Source of the DNA: Oscillospiraceae bacterium
GTDB taxonomy: Bacteria > Bacillota > Clostridia > Oscillospirales > Oscillospiraceae
Length of the DNA: 64,000 nt
Assembly: GCA_021769865.1 (NCBI GenBank)
Contig: JAETSB010000006.1
Location: 62,001-126,000, forward strand
Direction of reading: 5' to 3'
Every line of letters begins with the position of its first letter. Positions within the stretch are counted from its first letter, which is position 1. The position numbers and the translations under genes are program-made. Below, piece by piece: positions 7,680 through 16,039 of this stretch. The notes beneath the pieces are model-generated. The model saw only the letters and a list, made by a program, of their open reading frames with translations, was not told the DNA's origin and did not search any database.

Positions 7680-7708
7680 ATCCTATTCCTATTTCCGGTT
7701 CCTGTCAA
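7680..7708 (-). promoter_or_regulatory. mgtE promoter
   Basis: Minus-strand TTGACA (7703-7708), exact 17-base spacer, TAGGAT (7680-7685). The leader (about 7631-7673) contains a CCCC-TTC-GGGG hairpin before the ribosome binding site. Confidence 0.75.
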
Positions 7709-7726
7709 GGACTTCCGCAAAGGGGC

Positions 7727-7755
7727 TCGACGGGGCGGCCGCTGTGTGGTATACT
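7727..7755 (+). promoter_or_regulatory. Promoter for the GH13 gene
   Basis: TCGACG (7727-7732), 17-base spacer, TATACT (7750-7755), about 48 bases before the ATG. Divergent from the mgtE promoter. Confidence 0.55.
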
Positions 7756-7802
7756 GTACCCGCGACAAGTTTCACTTATTCCCCGAAAGGAAGGAACCAT
7801 CT

Positions 7803-9116
7803 ATGTGGGCTGACAAAAGCGTATTCTACCAAATCTATCCCCTGGGCTTCTGCGGCGCGCCGAAAGAAAACGACGGCGTTCCCGCAAACCGCATCGGCAA
7901 AATCGCGGACTGGGCCCCCCATATCCAAAAGCTGGGGGCCGACGCCGTTTACCTCTCCCCCATTTTCGAGAGCGACCGCCACGGCTACGACACCCGGGAC
8001 TACCGGAAGGTGGACTGCCGCCTGGGGACCAACGAGGACTTCGCCCAGGTGGTGAAGGTCCTCCATGACCACGGCATCAAAGTTGTGCTGGACGGCGTGT
8101 TCAACCACGTGGGCCGGGGCTTCTGGGCCTTCCGGGACGTGCAGGAGAAAAAATGGGACTCCCCCTACAAGGACTGGTTCCACGTCAGCTTCGACGGAAA
8201 CTCCAACTACAACGACGGCTTCTGGTACGAGGGCTGGGAGGGACACTTTGAGCTGGTGAAGCTGAACCTCCGCAACCCGGCGGTAGCGGACTACCTGCTG
8301 GACTGCGTGAAATTCTGGGTGGACGAATTCGGCATCGACGGCCTCCGGCTGGACGTGGCCTACTGCCTGGAGCCGGACTTCCTCCGCCGCCTGCGGAGCT
8401 TCTGCGACGGCCTCAAGCCGGAGTTCTTCCTGGTGGGCGAGACCCTCCACGGGGACTACAACCGCTGGGTGGGGGACGGCCTCCTCCACAGCTGCACGAA
8501 TTACGAGTGCTACAAGGGCCTGTACTCCAGCCTGAACTCCATGAACCTCTTCGAGATCGTCCACAGCCTCAAGCGCCAGTTCGGCCCGGAGCCCTGGACC
8601 CTGTACAAGGGCAGGCACCTCCTCTGCTTCGCCGACAACCACGATGTCACCCGGGCCGCCAGCATCCTGACGAACCCCGCCCACCTGCCCCTGATCTACG
8701 GCCTGGTCTTCGGCATGCCCGGCATCCCCTGCCTGTACTACGGCAGCGAGTGGGGGGCCAAGGGCGAGAAGTCCCAGGGGGACGACGCCCTGCGCCCCGC
8801 CTTCGACGCGCCGGAGTGGACGGACTTGACGAACCAAATCGCCGCCATGGCAAAGGCCCATAAGGAGAGCGACGCCCTGTGCTACGGCGACTTCAAGGAC
8901 CTGGTCCTCACCAACCATCAGACCGTCTTCCAGCGCCGAACGGACAGCGAGCGGGTGCTGGTGGCCATCAACGCCGCGGGCGAGCCCTACACCGCCCACT
9001 TCGACGCGGGCTGCGGACAAGCGGTGGATCTCCTCACCGGGAAGCTCCACGACTTCGGCGGCGGCAGCGAACTCCCTCCTTACAGCGTGGCCTTCTGGAA
9101 ATGCGAAAAAGTGTAA
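7803..9116 (+). CDS. Cytoplasmic alpha-amylase family (GH13) glycosidase
   Basis: A 437-residue (beta/alpha)8 glycoside hydrolase without signal peptide. All four GH13 regions are present: DGVFNHVG (region I), GLRLDVAY (region II, catalytic nucleophile Asp), FLVGETLHG (region III, acid/base Glu) and CFADNHDVTR (region IV, transition-state Asp). The N-terminal VFYQIYPLGF is typical of maltodextrin-acting intracellular members such as maltogenic amylases or neopullulanases; exact linkage specificity is not deducible. The ATG follows AAAGGAAGGAA. It is a lone gene with its own promoter and terminator. Confidence 0.93.
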   Translation: MWADKSVFYQIYPLGFCGAPKENDGVPANRIGKIADWAPHIQKLGADAVYLSPIFESDRHGYDTRDYRKVDCRLGTNEDFAQVVKVLHDHGIKVVLDGVFNHVGRGFWAFRDVQEKKWDSPYKDWFHVSFDGNSNYNDGFWYEGWEGHFELVKLNLRNPAVADYLLDCVKFWVDEFGIDGLRLDVAYCLEPDFLRRLRSFCDGLKPEFFLVGETLHGDYNRWVGDGLLHSCTNYECYKGLYSSLNSMNLFEIVHSLKRQFGPEPWTLYKGRHLLCFADNHDVTRAASILTNPAHLPLIYGLVFGMPGIPCLYYGSEWGAKGEKSQGDDALRPAFDAPEWTDLTNQIAAMAKAHKESDALCYGDFKDLVLTNHQTVFQRRTDSERVLVAINAAGEPYTAHFDAGCGQAVDLLTGKLHDFGGGSELPPYSVAFWKCEKV

Positions 9117-9137
9117 ATCGTCTATAAAAGTATTTTT

Positions 9138-9169
9138 CCGCTGGGGCTCTGGCCCCAGCGGTCTTTTTT
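9138..9169. terminator. Terminator of the GH13 gene
   Basis: Perfect 10-bp stem CCGCTGGGGC/GCCCCAGCGG, loop TCTG, then TCTTTTTT. It ends where the convergent regulator gene stops. Confidence 0.9.
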
Positions 9170-9867
9170 CAGGGCCCGGTACTGCTCCAGGTGCTGCGGC
9201 CCCTCCCGGCGGAGAGGAGGGTAAACTCATTCTTATGGAATCGAATCAGCCCCTCCGCCTCCATCCGGCTCAGCTCGTGGGACAACGCGCTGCGATTCAC
9301 ACAGAGGAAGTCCGCCAGCTCCTCCCGAGAGAAGGGGATGCGGAAGGTCGTGGTCCCCCGCCGCTCCGCCTGCATGGTGAGATAGACCAGCACCCGGTCC
9401 CGGAGGCCCCGCTGGGCCAGAATAGCCAGCCGGTAGTGCTTGCGGAGGCTGTCATCGGACAGGACGGTCAGCAGATTCCGCCAGAGAATCTCCCGCACCG
9501 CTCCGGGCAGCTCTCCCGGCTCCAACAGCAGCATCCCCGGGAACCGGAGAATCTGAAGCGGCCCGGCGGCCGCGGCATAATAGGGCGCCCGGCGGCTGCG
9601 GGTGCAGATCAGGTCCGTCCCCAGGGTGTGGCCGGGCCCCAGGGCGTCCATCAGGCTACTGGTCCCGTCGGAAAAAATCTGGGAAATCTGTACCTTTCCT
9701 CGGAGGACTAGGGCAAACCAGTCCACCCGGTCCCCCGGCGCGATGAGGACGGCCTGTTTCTCATAATCCCGAGGCTTTCCCAGGGGCAGGATCTCCCGCT
9801 CCAGGGTCTCCGGCGACAGGCCCCAAAACAGGCGGCATTGTTCCAGCACGGACAGCGTTGTCTCCAT
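9169..9867 (-). CDS. CRP/FNR-family transcriptional regulator of the molybdenum cluster
   Basis: A 232-residue regulator with an N-terminal cyclic-nucleotide-binding-like beta roll (about 15-120, LVLRGKVQISQIFSDG), a dimerisation helix (about 125-155) and a C-terminal winged helix (about 165-225; FSREELADFLCVNRSALSHELSRMEAEGLI). The FNR-type N-terminal cysteine cluster is absent, and the beta roll lacks the usual cAMP-binding Glu/Arg signature, so the effector is unknown. The start is the ATG 7 bases after AGGAGG. Divergent from moaA; a palindrome between them overlaps its own -35 and lies at -41.5 of the moaA promoter, so it probably activates the Mo genes and represses itself (inference). 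Confidence 0.9.
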   Translation of the reverse strand: METTLSVLEQCRLFWGLSPETLEREILPLGKPRDYEKQAVLIAPGDRVDWFALVLRGKVQISQIFSDGTSSLMDALGPGHTLGTDLICTRSRRAPYYAAAAGPLQILRFPGMLLLEPGELPGAVREILWRNLLTVLSDDSLRKHYRLAILAQRGLRDRVLVYLTMQAERRGTTTFRIPFSREELADFLCVNRSALSHELSRMEAEGLIRFHKNEFTLLSAGRGRSTWSSTGP

Positions 9868-9893
9868 TGGCACACCTCCTATGCCCTCGAAAA

Positions 9894-9922
9894 ATTATAG
9901 CAGAAAAACGTTGTTGAAACAA
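9894..9922 (-). promoter_or_regulatory. Promoter of the CRP/FNR-family regulator
   Basis: Minus-strand TTGTTT (9917-9922), 17-base spacer, TATAAT (9894-9899). The -35 hexamer is part of the palindrome 9910-9923. Confidence 0.65.
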
Positions 9923-9923
9923 C
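9910..9923. promoter_or_regulatory. Palindromic operator, candidate CRP/FNR-family site
   Basis: GTTGTT-GA-AACAAC, six perfectly paired bases each side. Its centre (9916.5) is 41.5 bases upstream of the expected moaA transcription start (about 9958). Confidence 0.6.
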
Positions 9924-9945
9924 TTATTTTTTTCAAGCTTCCCTG

Positions 9946-9951
9946 TATAAT
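9946..9951 (+). promoter_or_regulatory. -10 element of the moa-mod operon promoter
   Basis: Perfect TATAAT; the -35 position (9923-9928, CTTATT) is poor, as expected for an activator-dependent promoter. Confidence 0.6.
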
Positions 9952-9990
9952 ATGTTTCATACACGCCGCCGGGAAAGGAGGAACGCCGCC

Positions 9991-10929
9991 ATGCGGGACC
10001 GCTGCGCCAGGAACATCACCTATCTGCGCCTCTCCGTCACGGACCTCTGCTCCCTCCGCTGCCGGTACTGTATGCCCGCGGACGGAGTCTCCAAGCGGGA
10101 TCACCGGGACGTCTGTTCCGTGGAGGAGCTGGCGGAAATTACCCGGGCCGCCGTGGACTGCGGCATCCGCAAGGTCCGCCTCACCGGCGGGGAGCCCCTG
10201 GTCCGCCGGGGAATCTTGATGATCTGCCAAGGAATTTCCGCTATCGGGGGCGTAGAGGAGCTCTGCCTCACCACCAACGGCGTCGCCCTCTCCCAACTGG
10301 CGGGCCCCCTCAAGGAGGCGGGAGTGGACCGGCTGAACGTCAGCCTGGACACCCTCCGGCCGGACCGCTTCGCCTACATGACCCGGGTGGGCCGTCTGGA
10401 TGACGTGTTCCGGGGACTGAAGGCTGCGGAAAAGGCCGGGTTCACCGGAACAAAGCTGAACGTGGTGCTGATGAAGGATTTCAACGACGACGAGATTTCC
10501 GATTTTGTGGACCTGACCCGGCAATATCCCGTAGAGGTCCGCTTCATCGAACTCATGCCCATCGGCGAAGGGCGGAACGCCCAGTTCCTCCCCGCCCGGG
10601 CCGTGCTGGACGCCTGCCCGGACCTCTTCCCGGCGGAGACCTCCGGCGTGGCCCGGCGCTACCGCCCCCCGGGCGGGCCGGGGCTGGTGGGATTGATCGA
10701 GCCCATGAGCCACCGTTTCTGCGCCGACTGCGACCGCATCCGGGTGACGGCGGACGGGAAATTAAAGCCCTGCCTCCACTCGGACCAGGAGATTCCCCTC
10801 CGGGGGCTCCACGGCGAGGCCCTGCGCCGGGCGATTCAAGACGGCATCGCCGCCAAGCCGGAGCGGCACCATATGAACGAGACCGGCCGCAGTGAGGCGG
10901 GCCGGAGCATGCACCAGATTGGAGGCTGA
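9991..10929 (+). CDS. moaA: GTP 3',8-cyclase MoaA (molybdenum cofactor synthesis)
   Basis: A 312-residue radical SAM enzyme that, with MoaC, converts GTP to cyclic pyranopterin monophosphate. The radical SAM motif is [17 protein letters not shown] (about residues 16-32); the second, substrate-binding 4Fe-4S cluster is carried by FCADCDRIR and the Cys of LKPCLHS (about 249-270). LTGGEPL is the conserved SAM-binding GGE. The start is the ATG after AAAGGAGGAACGCCGCC. First gene of the Mo operon, ending 4 bases before moaC. Confidence 0.97.
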   Translation: MRDRCARNITYLRLSVTDLCSLRCRYCMPADGVSKRDHRDVCSVEELAEITRAAVDCGIRKVRLTGGEPLVRRGILMICQGISAIGGVEELCLTTNGVALSQLAGPLKEAGVDRLNVSLDTLRPDRFAYMTRVGRLDDVFRGLKAAEKAGFTGTKLNVVLMKDFNDDEISDFVDLTRQYPVEVRFIELMPIGEGRNAQFLPARAVLDACPDLFPAETSGVARRYRPPGGPGLVGLIEPMSHRFCADCDRIRVTADGKLKPCLHSDQEIPLRGLHGEALRRAIQDGIAAKPERHHMNETGRSEAGRSMHQIGG

Positions 10930-10933
10930 ACCC

Positions 10934-11404
10934 ATGGAATTGACCCATATCAACGAGCAGGGCCGGGCCCGCATGGTGGATGTGACCAAAAAAGAGGTCA
11001 CCTTCCGGCAGGCCGAGGCCGAGGGCCGGGTCCGCATGAATTCGGAGACCGTGGAGATCATCCGCACCGGCGGGGCCCCCAAGGGGGACGTGCTGGCGGT
11101 GGCCCAGGTGGCCGGGATCATGGCCGCCAAGCGGACCCACGAGCTCATCCCCATGTGCCACCCCCTGCGGCTGACGGCGGTGGACCTCTCTTTCACCCTG
11201 GAGGAGGCCGCCGTCCACATCCGCTCCCAGGTGAAGTGCAAGGGGGAGACCGGCGTGGAGATGGAGGCCCTGACGGCGGCCTCCGCCGCGGCGCTGACCA
11301 TCTACGACATGTGCAAGGCCGTCCAGCGGGACATGGAAATTACCGATATCCGCCTCTGCCGCAAGAGCGGCGGCAAGAGCGGCGATTACGTAAAGGAGTG
11401 GTGA
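10934..11404 (+). CDS. moaC: Cyclic pyranopterin monophosphate synthase MoaC
   Basis: A 156-residue MoaC, the partner of MoaA. Typical sequence from the N-terminus: [18 protein letters not shown], the catalytic block [18 protein letters not shown] (about residues 64-80), [29 protein letters not shown] and the C-terminal KSGGKSGDY. The ATG at 10934 follows GGAGG; longer in-frame readings overlap moaA. Downstream it overlaps or abuts the MOSC gene. Confidence 0.97.
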   Translation: MELTHINEQGRARMVDVTKKEVTFRQAEAEGRVRMNSETVEIIRTGGAPKGDVLAVAQVAGIMAAKRTHELIPMCHPLRLTAVDLSFTLEEAAVHIRSQVKCKGETGVEMEALTAASAAALTIYDMCKAVQRDMEITDIRLCRKSGGKSGDYVKEW

Positions 11405-11406
11405 GC

Positions 11407-11847
11407 GTGGCCGAGGTGGTATCCGTCAACATCAGCGAGAAAAAAGGCACCGTCAAGCGGGAGGTCCCAGAGATCCAATTGAAGCTCCGCCACGGCATCG
11501 TGGGCGACGCCCACGCCGGGGACTGGCACCGGCAGATCTCACTCCTGGCGGAGGAGAGCGTAGACAAAATGCGCTCCCTGCTGCCCGGGCTGGAACCCGG
11601 GGCCTTTGCCGAGAACGTCAATACCCGGGGAATTGAGCTGAAGACCCTTCCCATTGGGACCCGGCTCCGGCTGGGTGAGACCGTGGTGGAGGTCACCCAG
11701 ATCGGCAAGGAGTGCCACAGCGACTGCGAGATCAAACGGCGCACCGGGAAGTGCGTCATGCCCACGGAGGGCATCTTCGCCGTGGTGGTCAAAGAGGGGA
11801 CCGTCCGCAAGGGCGATGAAATTGAGATTATAAAAGAATCTACATAA
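11407..11847 (+). CDS. MOSC-domain protein
   Basis: A 146-residue stand-alone MOSC domain of the clostridial type linked to Mo cofactor genes. Landmarks are GIVGDAHAGDWHRQISLL (about 28-45), the Cys-bearing QIGKECHSDCEIKRRTGKC and MPTEGIFAVV (about 98-128). MOSC domains bind a sulfur or pyranopterin ligand in cofactor sulfuration or transfer; this short form has no assigned reaction. I chose the GTG at 11407, 9 bases after AAAGGAG; a GTG six bases earlier overlaps the moaC stop but would have too short a spacing. Sits between moaC and the moeA-like gene. Confidence 0.88.
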   Translation: MAEVVSVNISEKKGTVKREVPEIQLKLRHGIVGDAHAGDWHRQISLLAEESVDKMRSLLPGLEPGAFAENVNTRGIELKTLPIGTRLRLGETVVEVTQIGKECHSDCEIKRRTGKCVMPTEGIFAVVVKEGTVRKGDEIEIIKEST

Positions 11848-11859
11848 GGAGCGAGCGCC

Positions 11860-12879
11860 ATGAAGCTGATACCGACCCAGGAGGCCGTGGGCCACGTCCT
11901 CTGCCACGACATGACCCAGATTATCCCCGGGCAGTATAAGGATGCCCGCTTCCGCAAGGGTCATGTGGTCCGGGAGGAGGACATCCCCATCCTGCTGTCC
12001 ATGGGCAAGGAGCACCTCTACGTCTGGGAGATGGCCCCCGGAGTGATCCACGAAAACGACGCGGCGGAGCGCCTCTGCGCCCTCTGCCGGAACCAGGGCA
12101 TGGACCGGAGCGCCGTCAAGGAGGGCAAGATTGAGCTCACCGCGGCGGCGGACGGCCTCTTCCGGGTGGACAGCCAGCGGCTGAACGCCGTCAACGCCCA
12201 GGAGGATGTCATGATCGCCACCCGCCACGGCGGCACGGCGGTCCACAAGGGGGACAAGCTGGCGGGGATGCGGGTCATCCCCCTGGTGATCGAGGAGGAG
12301 AAGCTCCGCCGGGCCGAGGAGGCCGCCGGGGCAACGCCGCTTTTGGAGCTGCTGCCCTGGAAGCTGAAAACCGCCGCCGTCATCGCCACCGGCAGCGAGG
12401 TGGCCAAGGGCCTGATTCAGGACGCCTTCACCCCGGTGGTGGAGCGGAAGCTGGCGGAATTCGGCATCGAGACCGTGGAGCGCCGGACCCCGGGGGACGA
12501 CATCGAGGCCGTGAAAGACGCCATCCTGGAGGTCAAGGCCGGCCGCCCGGACCTGATCCTCTGCACCGGCGGCATGAGCGTGGACCCGGACGACAACACC
12601 CCCGGCGCCGTGAAGCGCAGCGGGGCGGACATCGTCGCCTACGGCGCGCCGGTCCTGCCGGGGGCCATGTTCCTGCTGGGATACTTTGCCGACGGGACCC
12701 CCATCCTGGGCCTCCCCGGCTGTGTCATGTACGCCAAGCGGACCATCTTCGACCTGGTTCTCCCCAAGGTCGCCGCCGGAATCCCCGTCACCCGGGCGGA
12801 TATCACCGTTCTGGGTGAGGGCGGGCTGTGCCTGGGCTGCGGAACCTGCACGTATCCAAACTGCGGCTTTGGAAAATAG
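11860..12879 (+). CDS. Molybdopterin-binding (MoeA/MoaB-fold) protein with C-terminal Cys cluster
   Basis: A 339-residue protein. The N-terminal part (about 1-165) resembles the MoeA body (LIPTQEAVGHVLCHDMTQI). The MPT-binding fold spans about 170-310 with TGSEVAKG, PGDDIEAV, LICTGGMSVDPDDNTP and LGLPGCVMYAK. It ends in a short Cys-rich tail, GLCLGCGTCTYPNCGFGK, not found in Escherichia coli MoeA; it could bind metal or an Fe-S centre. This is the short anaerobe variant, probably carrying out the MoeA-type molybdate insertion step. RBS AAGGAGCG precedes the ATG. Followed 61 bases later by modA. Confidence 0.88.
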   Translation: MKLIPTQEAVGHVLCHDMTQIIPGQYKDARFRKGHVVREEDIPILLSMGKEHLYVWEMAPGVIHENDAAERLCALCRNQGMDRSAVKEGKIELTAAADGLFRVDSQRLNAVNAQEDVMIATRHGGTAVHKGDKLAGMRVIPLVIEEEKLRRAEEAAGATPLLELLPWKLKTAAVIATGSEVAKGLIQDAFTPVVERKLAEFGIETVERRTPGDDIEAVKDAILEVKAGRPDLILCTGGMSVDPDDNTPGAVKRSGADIVAYGAPVLPGAMFLLGYFADGTPILGLPGCVMYAKRTIFDLVLPKVAAGIPVTRADITVLGEGGLCLGCGTCTYPNCGFGK

Positions 12880-12940
12880 CCTGGTTTTCCCTGGGGATGC
12901 GGTCCCCTTTGCATACCGTAATACCGGAAGGAGAACAACG

Positions 12941-13774
12941 ATGAAAAGAGCACTGACCCTGATGTTAACCCTGGCGCTGACCCTGTCCCTGGCCGCCTGC
13001 GGCGGTTCCAAGGACGTGGAACTGACCGTCTTTGCCGCCGCCTCCATGCAGGAGACCCTGACGGAGATCGGCGAGAACTACCAGAAGGAACACCCAGGCG
13101 TCACCCTGGTGTTCAACTTCGACTCCTCCGGCACCCTCAAGACACAGATCGAAGAGGGTGCGGACTGCGACGTTTTCATCTCCGCCGGGCAAAAGCAGAT
13201 GAACCAGCTGGACGCCGCCGTCGCTCCCGCCGTCAACGCCGATGCCCCGGACCAAACCGCAGAAGAAAGCCTGGATTTCATCGAGTCGAGCACCCGCTTT
13301 AACCTGCTGGAGAATAAAGTTGCCTTGGCGGTCCCCGATGGAAACCCGGCGGGGATCCACAGCTATGACGACCTGAAGGCCGCCCTGGAGGGCGGGAACA
13401 TTCTCCTGGCCATGGGCAACAGCGACGTGCCCGTGGGCCAGTACACCCAGAAGATCTTCGCCTTTTTTGGGCTGGATGAGGCGGCCCTGAACGACGCCGG
13501 GGTCCTGACCTACGGCTCCAACGTCAAGGAGGTCACCACCCAGGTCTCCGAGGGAACGGTGGACTGCGGGATTATCTACGCCACGGACGCCTTTTCCGCC
13601 GGGCTCACGGTGGTGGACACCGCCACGGCGGAGATGTGCGGCCAGGTCATCTACCCCGCCGCCGCCTTGAAGGCCAGCAAGCACCAGGAGGAGGCCAAAG
13701 CTTTCCTGGACTACCTCCGCACCCCCGCCGCCGGGGCCGTGCTGGAGGCCGTGGGCTTCACGCCTTTGGGCTGA
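12941..13774 (+). CDS. modA: Molybdate ABC transporter substrate-binding lipoprotein ModA
   Basis: A 277-residue precursor with a lipoprotein signal peptide (MKRALTLMLTLALTLSLAAC, lipobox LAAC at Cys20). The mature part is a ModA-type bilobal protein: LTVFAAASMQETLTEI, FNFDSSGTLKTQIEEGADCDVFISAG and YATDA near the C-terminus, including the Ser residues that usually hydrogen-bond MoO4(2-). RBS GGAAGGAG before the ATG. Followed immediately by modB and modC, so it delivers molybdate (possibly tungstate) for the cofactor made by the upstream genes. Confidence 0.95.
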   Translation: MKRALTLMLTLALTLSLAACGGSKDVELTVFAAASMQETLTEIGENYQKEHPGVTLVFNFDSSGTLKTQIEEGADCDVFISAGQKQMNQLDAAVAPAVNADAPDQTAEESLDFIESSTRFNLLENKVALAVPDGNPAGIHSYDDLKAALEGGNILLAMGNSDVPVGQYTQKIFAFFGLDEAALNDAGVLTYGSNVKEVTTQVSEGTVDCGIIYATDAFSAGLTVVDTATAEMCGQVIYPAAALKASKHQEEAKAFLDYLRTPAAGAVLEAVGFTPLG

Positions 13775-13775
13775 C

Positions 13776-14444
13776 ATGGACTGGTTTCCCCTGTACAACT
13801 CCGTCCGCATCGCCGCGGTCTCCACAGCACTGGTCTTTTTCCTGGGGATCTTCGCCGCCCATTGGATTGCCAAGGCCCCCCGGCTGGTGAAGGGCGTCCT
13901 GGACGTGGTGCTGACCCTGCCCCTGGTCCTGCCGCCCACGGTGGTAGGCTGGCTGCTGCTGCTGGCCCTGGGGCCCCGGCGGCCCTTGGGGGCATGGGTT
14001 CAGGCCGCCTTCGGCCTCCGGCTGACCATGACCTGGCAGTCCGCCATCTTCGCCGCCGTGGCGGTGAGCTTTCCCCTGATGTACCGCACCGCCCGGGGGG
14101 CCTTCGAGTCCTTCGACGGGACCCTGGCCCAGGCGGGCCGGGCCCTGGGCCTCAGCAACTTCTATATCTTCTGGCGGGTCCAGATGCCCATCTGCCGTCA
14201 GGGCATCCTGGCGGGGACGGTGCTGGCCTTTGCCCGGGCCCTGGGGGAGTACGGGGCCACGTCCATGCTGGCGGGCTACACCCCCGGCCGCACGGCCACC
14301 GTCTCCACCACCGTCTATCAGCTCTGGCGCACCGGGCAGGACGCCTTGGCCCTCCGCTGGGTGCTGGTAAATCTGGGCATTTCCGCCGCGGTGCTGCTGG
14401 CGGTGAACCTGCTGGAGCGGAAGGAGGGTCGCTCATGGCCCTGA
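13776..14444 (+). CDS. modB: Molybdate ABC transporter permease ModB
   Basis: A 222-residue permease with five to six transmembrane helices, the normal ModB size. The cytoplasmic coupling (EAA) loop is about residues 105-140: TARGAFESFDGTLAQAGRALGLS..FWRVQMP, followed by ALGEYGATSMLAG, a strong ModB signature. Starts one base after the modA stop codon and its end overlaps modC by 10 bases. Confidence 0.96.
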   Translation: MDWFPLYNSVRIAAVSTALVFFLGIFAAHWIAKAPRLVKGVLDVVLTLPLVLPPTVVGWLLLLALGPRRPLGAWVQAAFGLRLTMTWQSAIFAAVAVSFPLMYRTARGAFESFDGTLAQAGRALGLSNFYIFWRVQMPICRQGILAGTVLAFARALGEYGATSMLAGYTPGRTATVSTTVYQLWRTGQDALALRWVLVNLGISAAVLLAVNLLERKEGRSWP

Positions 14445-15493
14445 CGGTCCGGATTCAAAAGCGCTATGGGGATTTCCGCCTGGACGTGGACCTCTCGGCG
14501 GAGACAGGCCGGGCCCTGGCCCTGCTGGGGGCCTCCGGCTGCGGGAAGAGCGTGACCTTAAAATGCATCGCTGGCATCGACCGGCCGGACCGGGGCCGCA
14601 TTGAGCTGGACGGCCGGGTCCTCTTCGACAGCGGGGCGGGGATCGACCTCCCGCCCCAGCGGCGCCGGGTGGGCTTCCTCTTTCAGAACTACGCCCTCTT
14701 CCCCCACATGACGGTGGAGCGGAATGTGGCCGTCTGCCTGGGCCGCCTGGACAAGCGGCGGCGGCAGGCCCGGACGGCGGAGCTTCTGGCCCTGCTGCAC
14801 CTGGAGGGTCAGGCGGCCCTTTATCCCCGCCAGCTCTCCGGAGGACAGCAGCAACGGGCGGCTCTGGCCCGCATTCTGGCGGCGGAGCCCCGGGTGCTGC
14901 TGCTGGACGAGCCCTTTTCCGCCCTGGACAGCTTCTTGAAGTGGCAGTTGGAGCAGGAGCTCCGGGAGGTGCTGGACCGCTTTCCCGGTCCCGTCGTCTG
15001 GGTCAGCCACGACCGGGGGGAGGTCTTCCGAAACTGCCCCCGGGTCTGCGTCCTGGACGCCGGGCGGTCCTCCCCCGTCATGGACATGGCGGAGTTGATG
15101 TCGAACCCCGGCACCGTCGGCGCCGCTCGGCTTTCCGGGTGCAAAAATTTCGCCGCCCTCCGCCCCGGCCCCGCCCCGGGGCTGGTGGAGGTCCCGGCGT
15201 GGGGGCTGACGCTGCAAGTTTCCGCCCCCTGGCGGGAGGGCCTTACGACTCTGGGTCTCAGGGCCCATCACCTCCACCCGGCGGAGGCGGGAGAGGCCAA
15301 CGCCTTTCCCTGCCAGATTGTCCGGGTGACGGAGGATACGTCCGCCGTCCTGGCCGCTCTTCGCCCGGACGCCGCCTCTCCCGGTGCGCCGCTCCTCTGG
15401 ATGGAATTGCCGAAAGAGCACTGGGCCGCCCTGCCGGACCGGGATCGCCTTCTGGCGGCGGTCCGGCCGGAGGACCTGATGTTGTTGGAATAG
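14435..15493 (+). CDS. modC: Molybdate ABC transporter ATP-binding protein ModC
   Basis: A 352-residue ATPase. Walker A LLGASGCGKSVT (about residue 30), Q-loop LFQNYALFPHMT, ABC signature QLSGGQQQRAALAR, Walker B VLLLDEPFSALD, H-loop VVWVSHDR. The C-terminal part (about 235-352) is a MOP/TOBE-like regulatory domain ending in LAAVRPEDLMLLE. Start ATG overlaps modB; AAGGAGGG is its ribosome binding site. Drives ModAB uptake of molybdate. Confidence 0.95.
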   Translation: MALTVRIQKRYGDFRLDVDLSAETGRALALLGASGCGKSVTLKCIAGIDRPDRGRIELDGRVLFDSGAGIDLPPQRRRVGFLFQNYALFPHMTVERNVAVCLGRLDKRRRQARTAELLALLHLEGQAALYPRQLSGGQQQRAALARILAAEPRVLLLDEPFSALDSFLKWQLEQELREVLDRFPGPVVWVSHDRGEVFRNCPRVCVLDAGRSSPVMDMAELMSNPGTVGAARLSGCKNFAALRPGPAPGLVEVPAWGLTLQVSAPWREGLTTLGLRAHHLHPAEAGEANAFPCQIVRVTEDTSAVLAALRPDAASPGAPLLWMELPKEHWAALPDRDRLLAAVRPEDLMLLE

Positions 15494-15504
15494 GAGGAAC
15501 GCAC

Positions 15505-15996
15505 ATGTACACAGCCGCGGTTCTGACGGTCAGCGACCGGAGCGCCCGGGGTGAGCGCCCCGACGAAGCGGGTCCGCTGGTAGTCTCTCTTTTGGAAACG
15601 GCGGGATATCGGGTGGTCGAGACCGCCCTTGTCCCCGACGAACAGCCGGACATTGAAGCCGCCCTTATTCGCCTGGCGGGACGGGCCGCCCTGGTGGTGA
15701 CCACCGGCGGCACCGGTTTCTCTCCCCGGGACGTGACCCCGGAGGCCACCCTGGCGGTCTGTGAGCGCCTGACCCCCGGCATTCCGGAGGCCATGCGGGC
15801 GGCGTCCCTGACCATTACGCCCCGGGCGATGCTGTCCCGGGCGGCGGCGGGCATCCGGGGCGGGACCCTCATCGTCAACCTTCCCGGGAGCCCCAAGGCC
15901 GCCCGGGAGAACCTGGAGGCGGTGCTGCCCACCCTGGAGCACGGGCTGAAGATGCTGTTAGGCGGCCCCTCTGATTGTGCATCCACCATTTCTTGA
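15505..15996 (+). CDS. mogA: Molybdopterin adenylyltransferase-like protein MogA/MoaB
   Basis: A 163-residue single-domain MPT-binding fold protein. It begins YTAAVLTVSDRSARGER, then VVTTGGTGFSPRDVTPEAT (about 68-87), the conserved GGTG and Asp that position MPT during adenylation, and LIVNLPGSPKAARENL. Acts between MPT synthase and MoeA. Last gene of the Mo operon, 11 bases after modC behind TAGGAGG, and followed by a strong terminator. Confidence 0.93.
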   Translation: MYTAAVLTVSDRSARGERPDEAGPLVVSLLETAGYRVVETALVPDEQPDIEAALIRLAGRAALVVTTGGTGFSPRDVTPEATLAVCERLTPGIPEAMRAASLTITPRAMLSRAAAGIRGGTLIVNLPGSPKAARENLEAVLPTLEHGLKMLLGGPSDCASTIS

Positions 15997-16000
15997 AAAA

Positions 16001-16032
16001 AGTCCTCTGCTGGTTCAGCAGAGGACTTTTTT
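16001..16032. terminator. Terminator ending the moa-mod operon
   Basis: Twelve-bp perfect stem AGTCCTCTGCTG/CAGCAGAGGACT with a 3-base loop and T tail on the plus strand; the A run on the other side lets it also serve the convergent xdhC gene. Confidence 0.95.
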
Positions 16033-16039
16033 ATGGACT

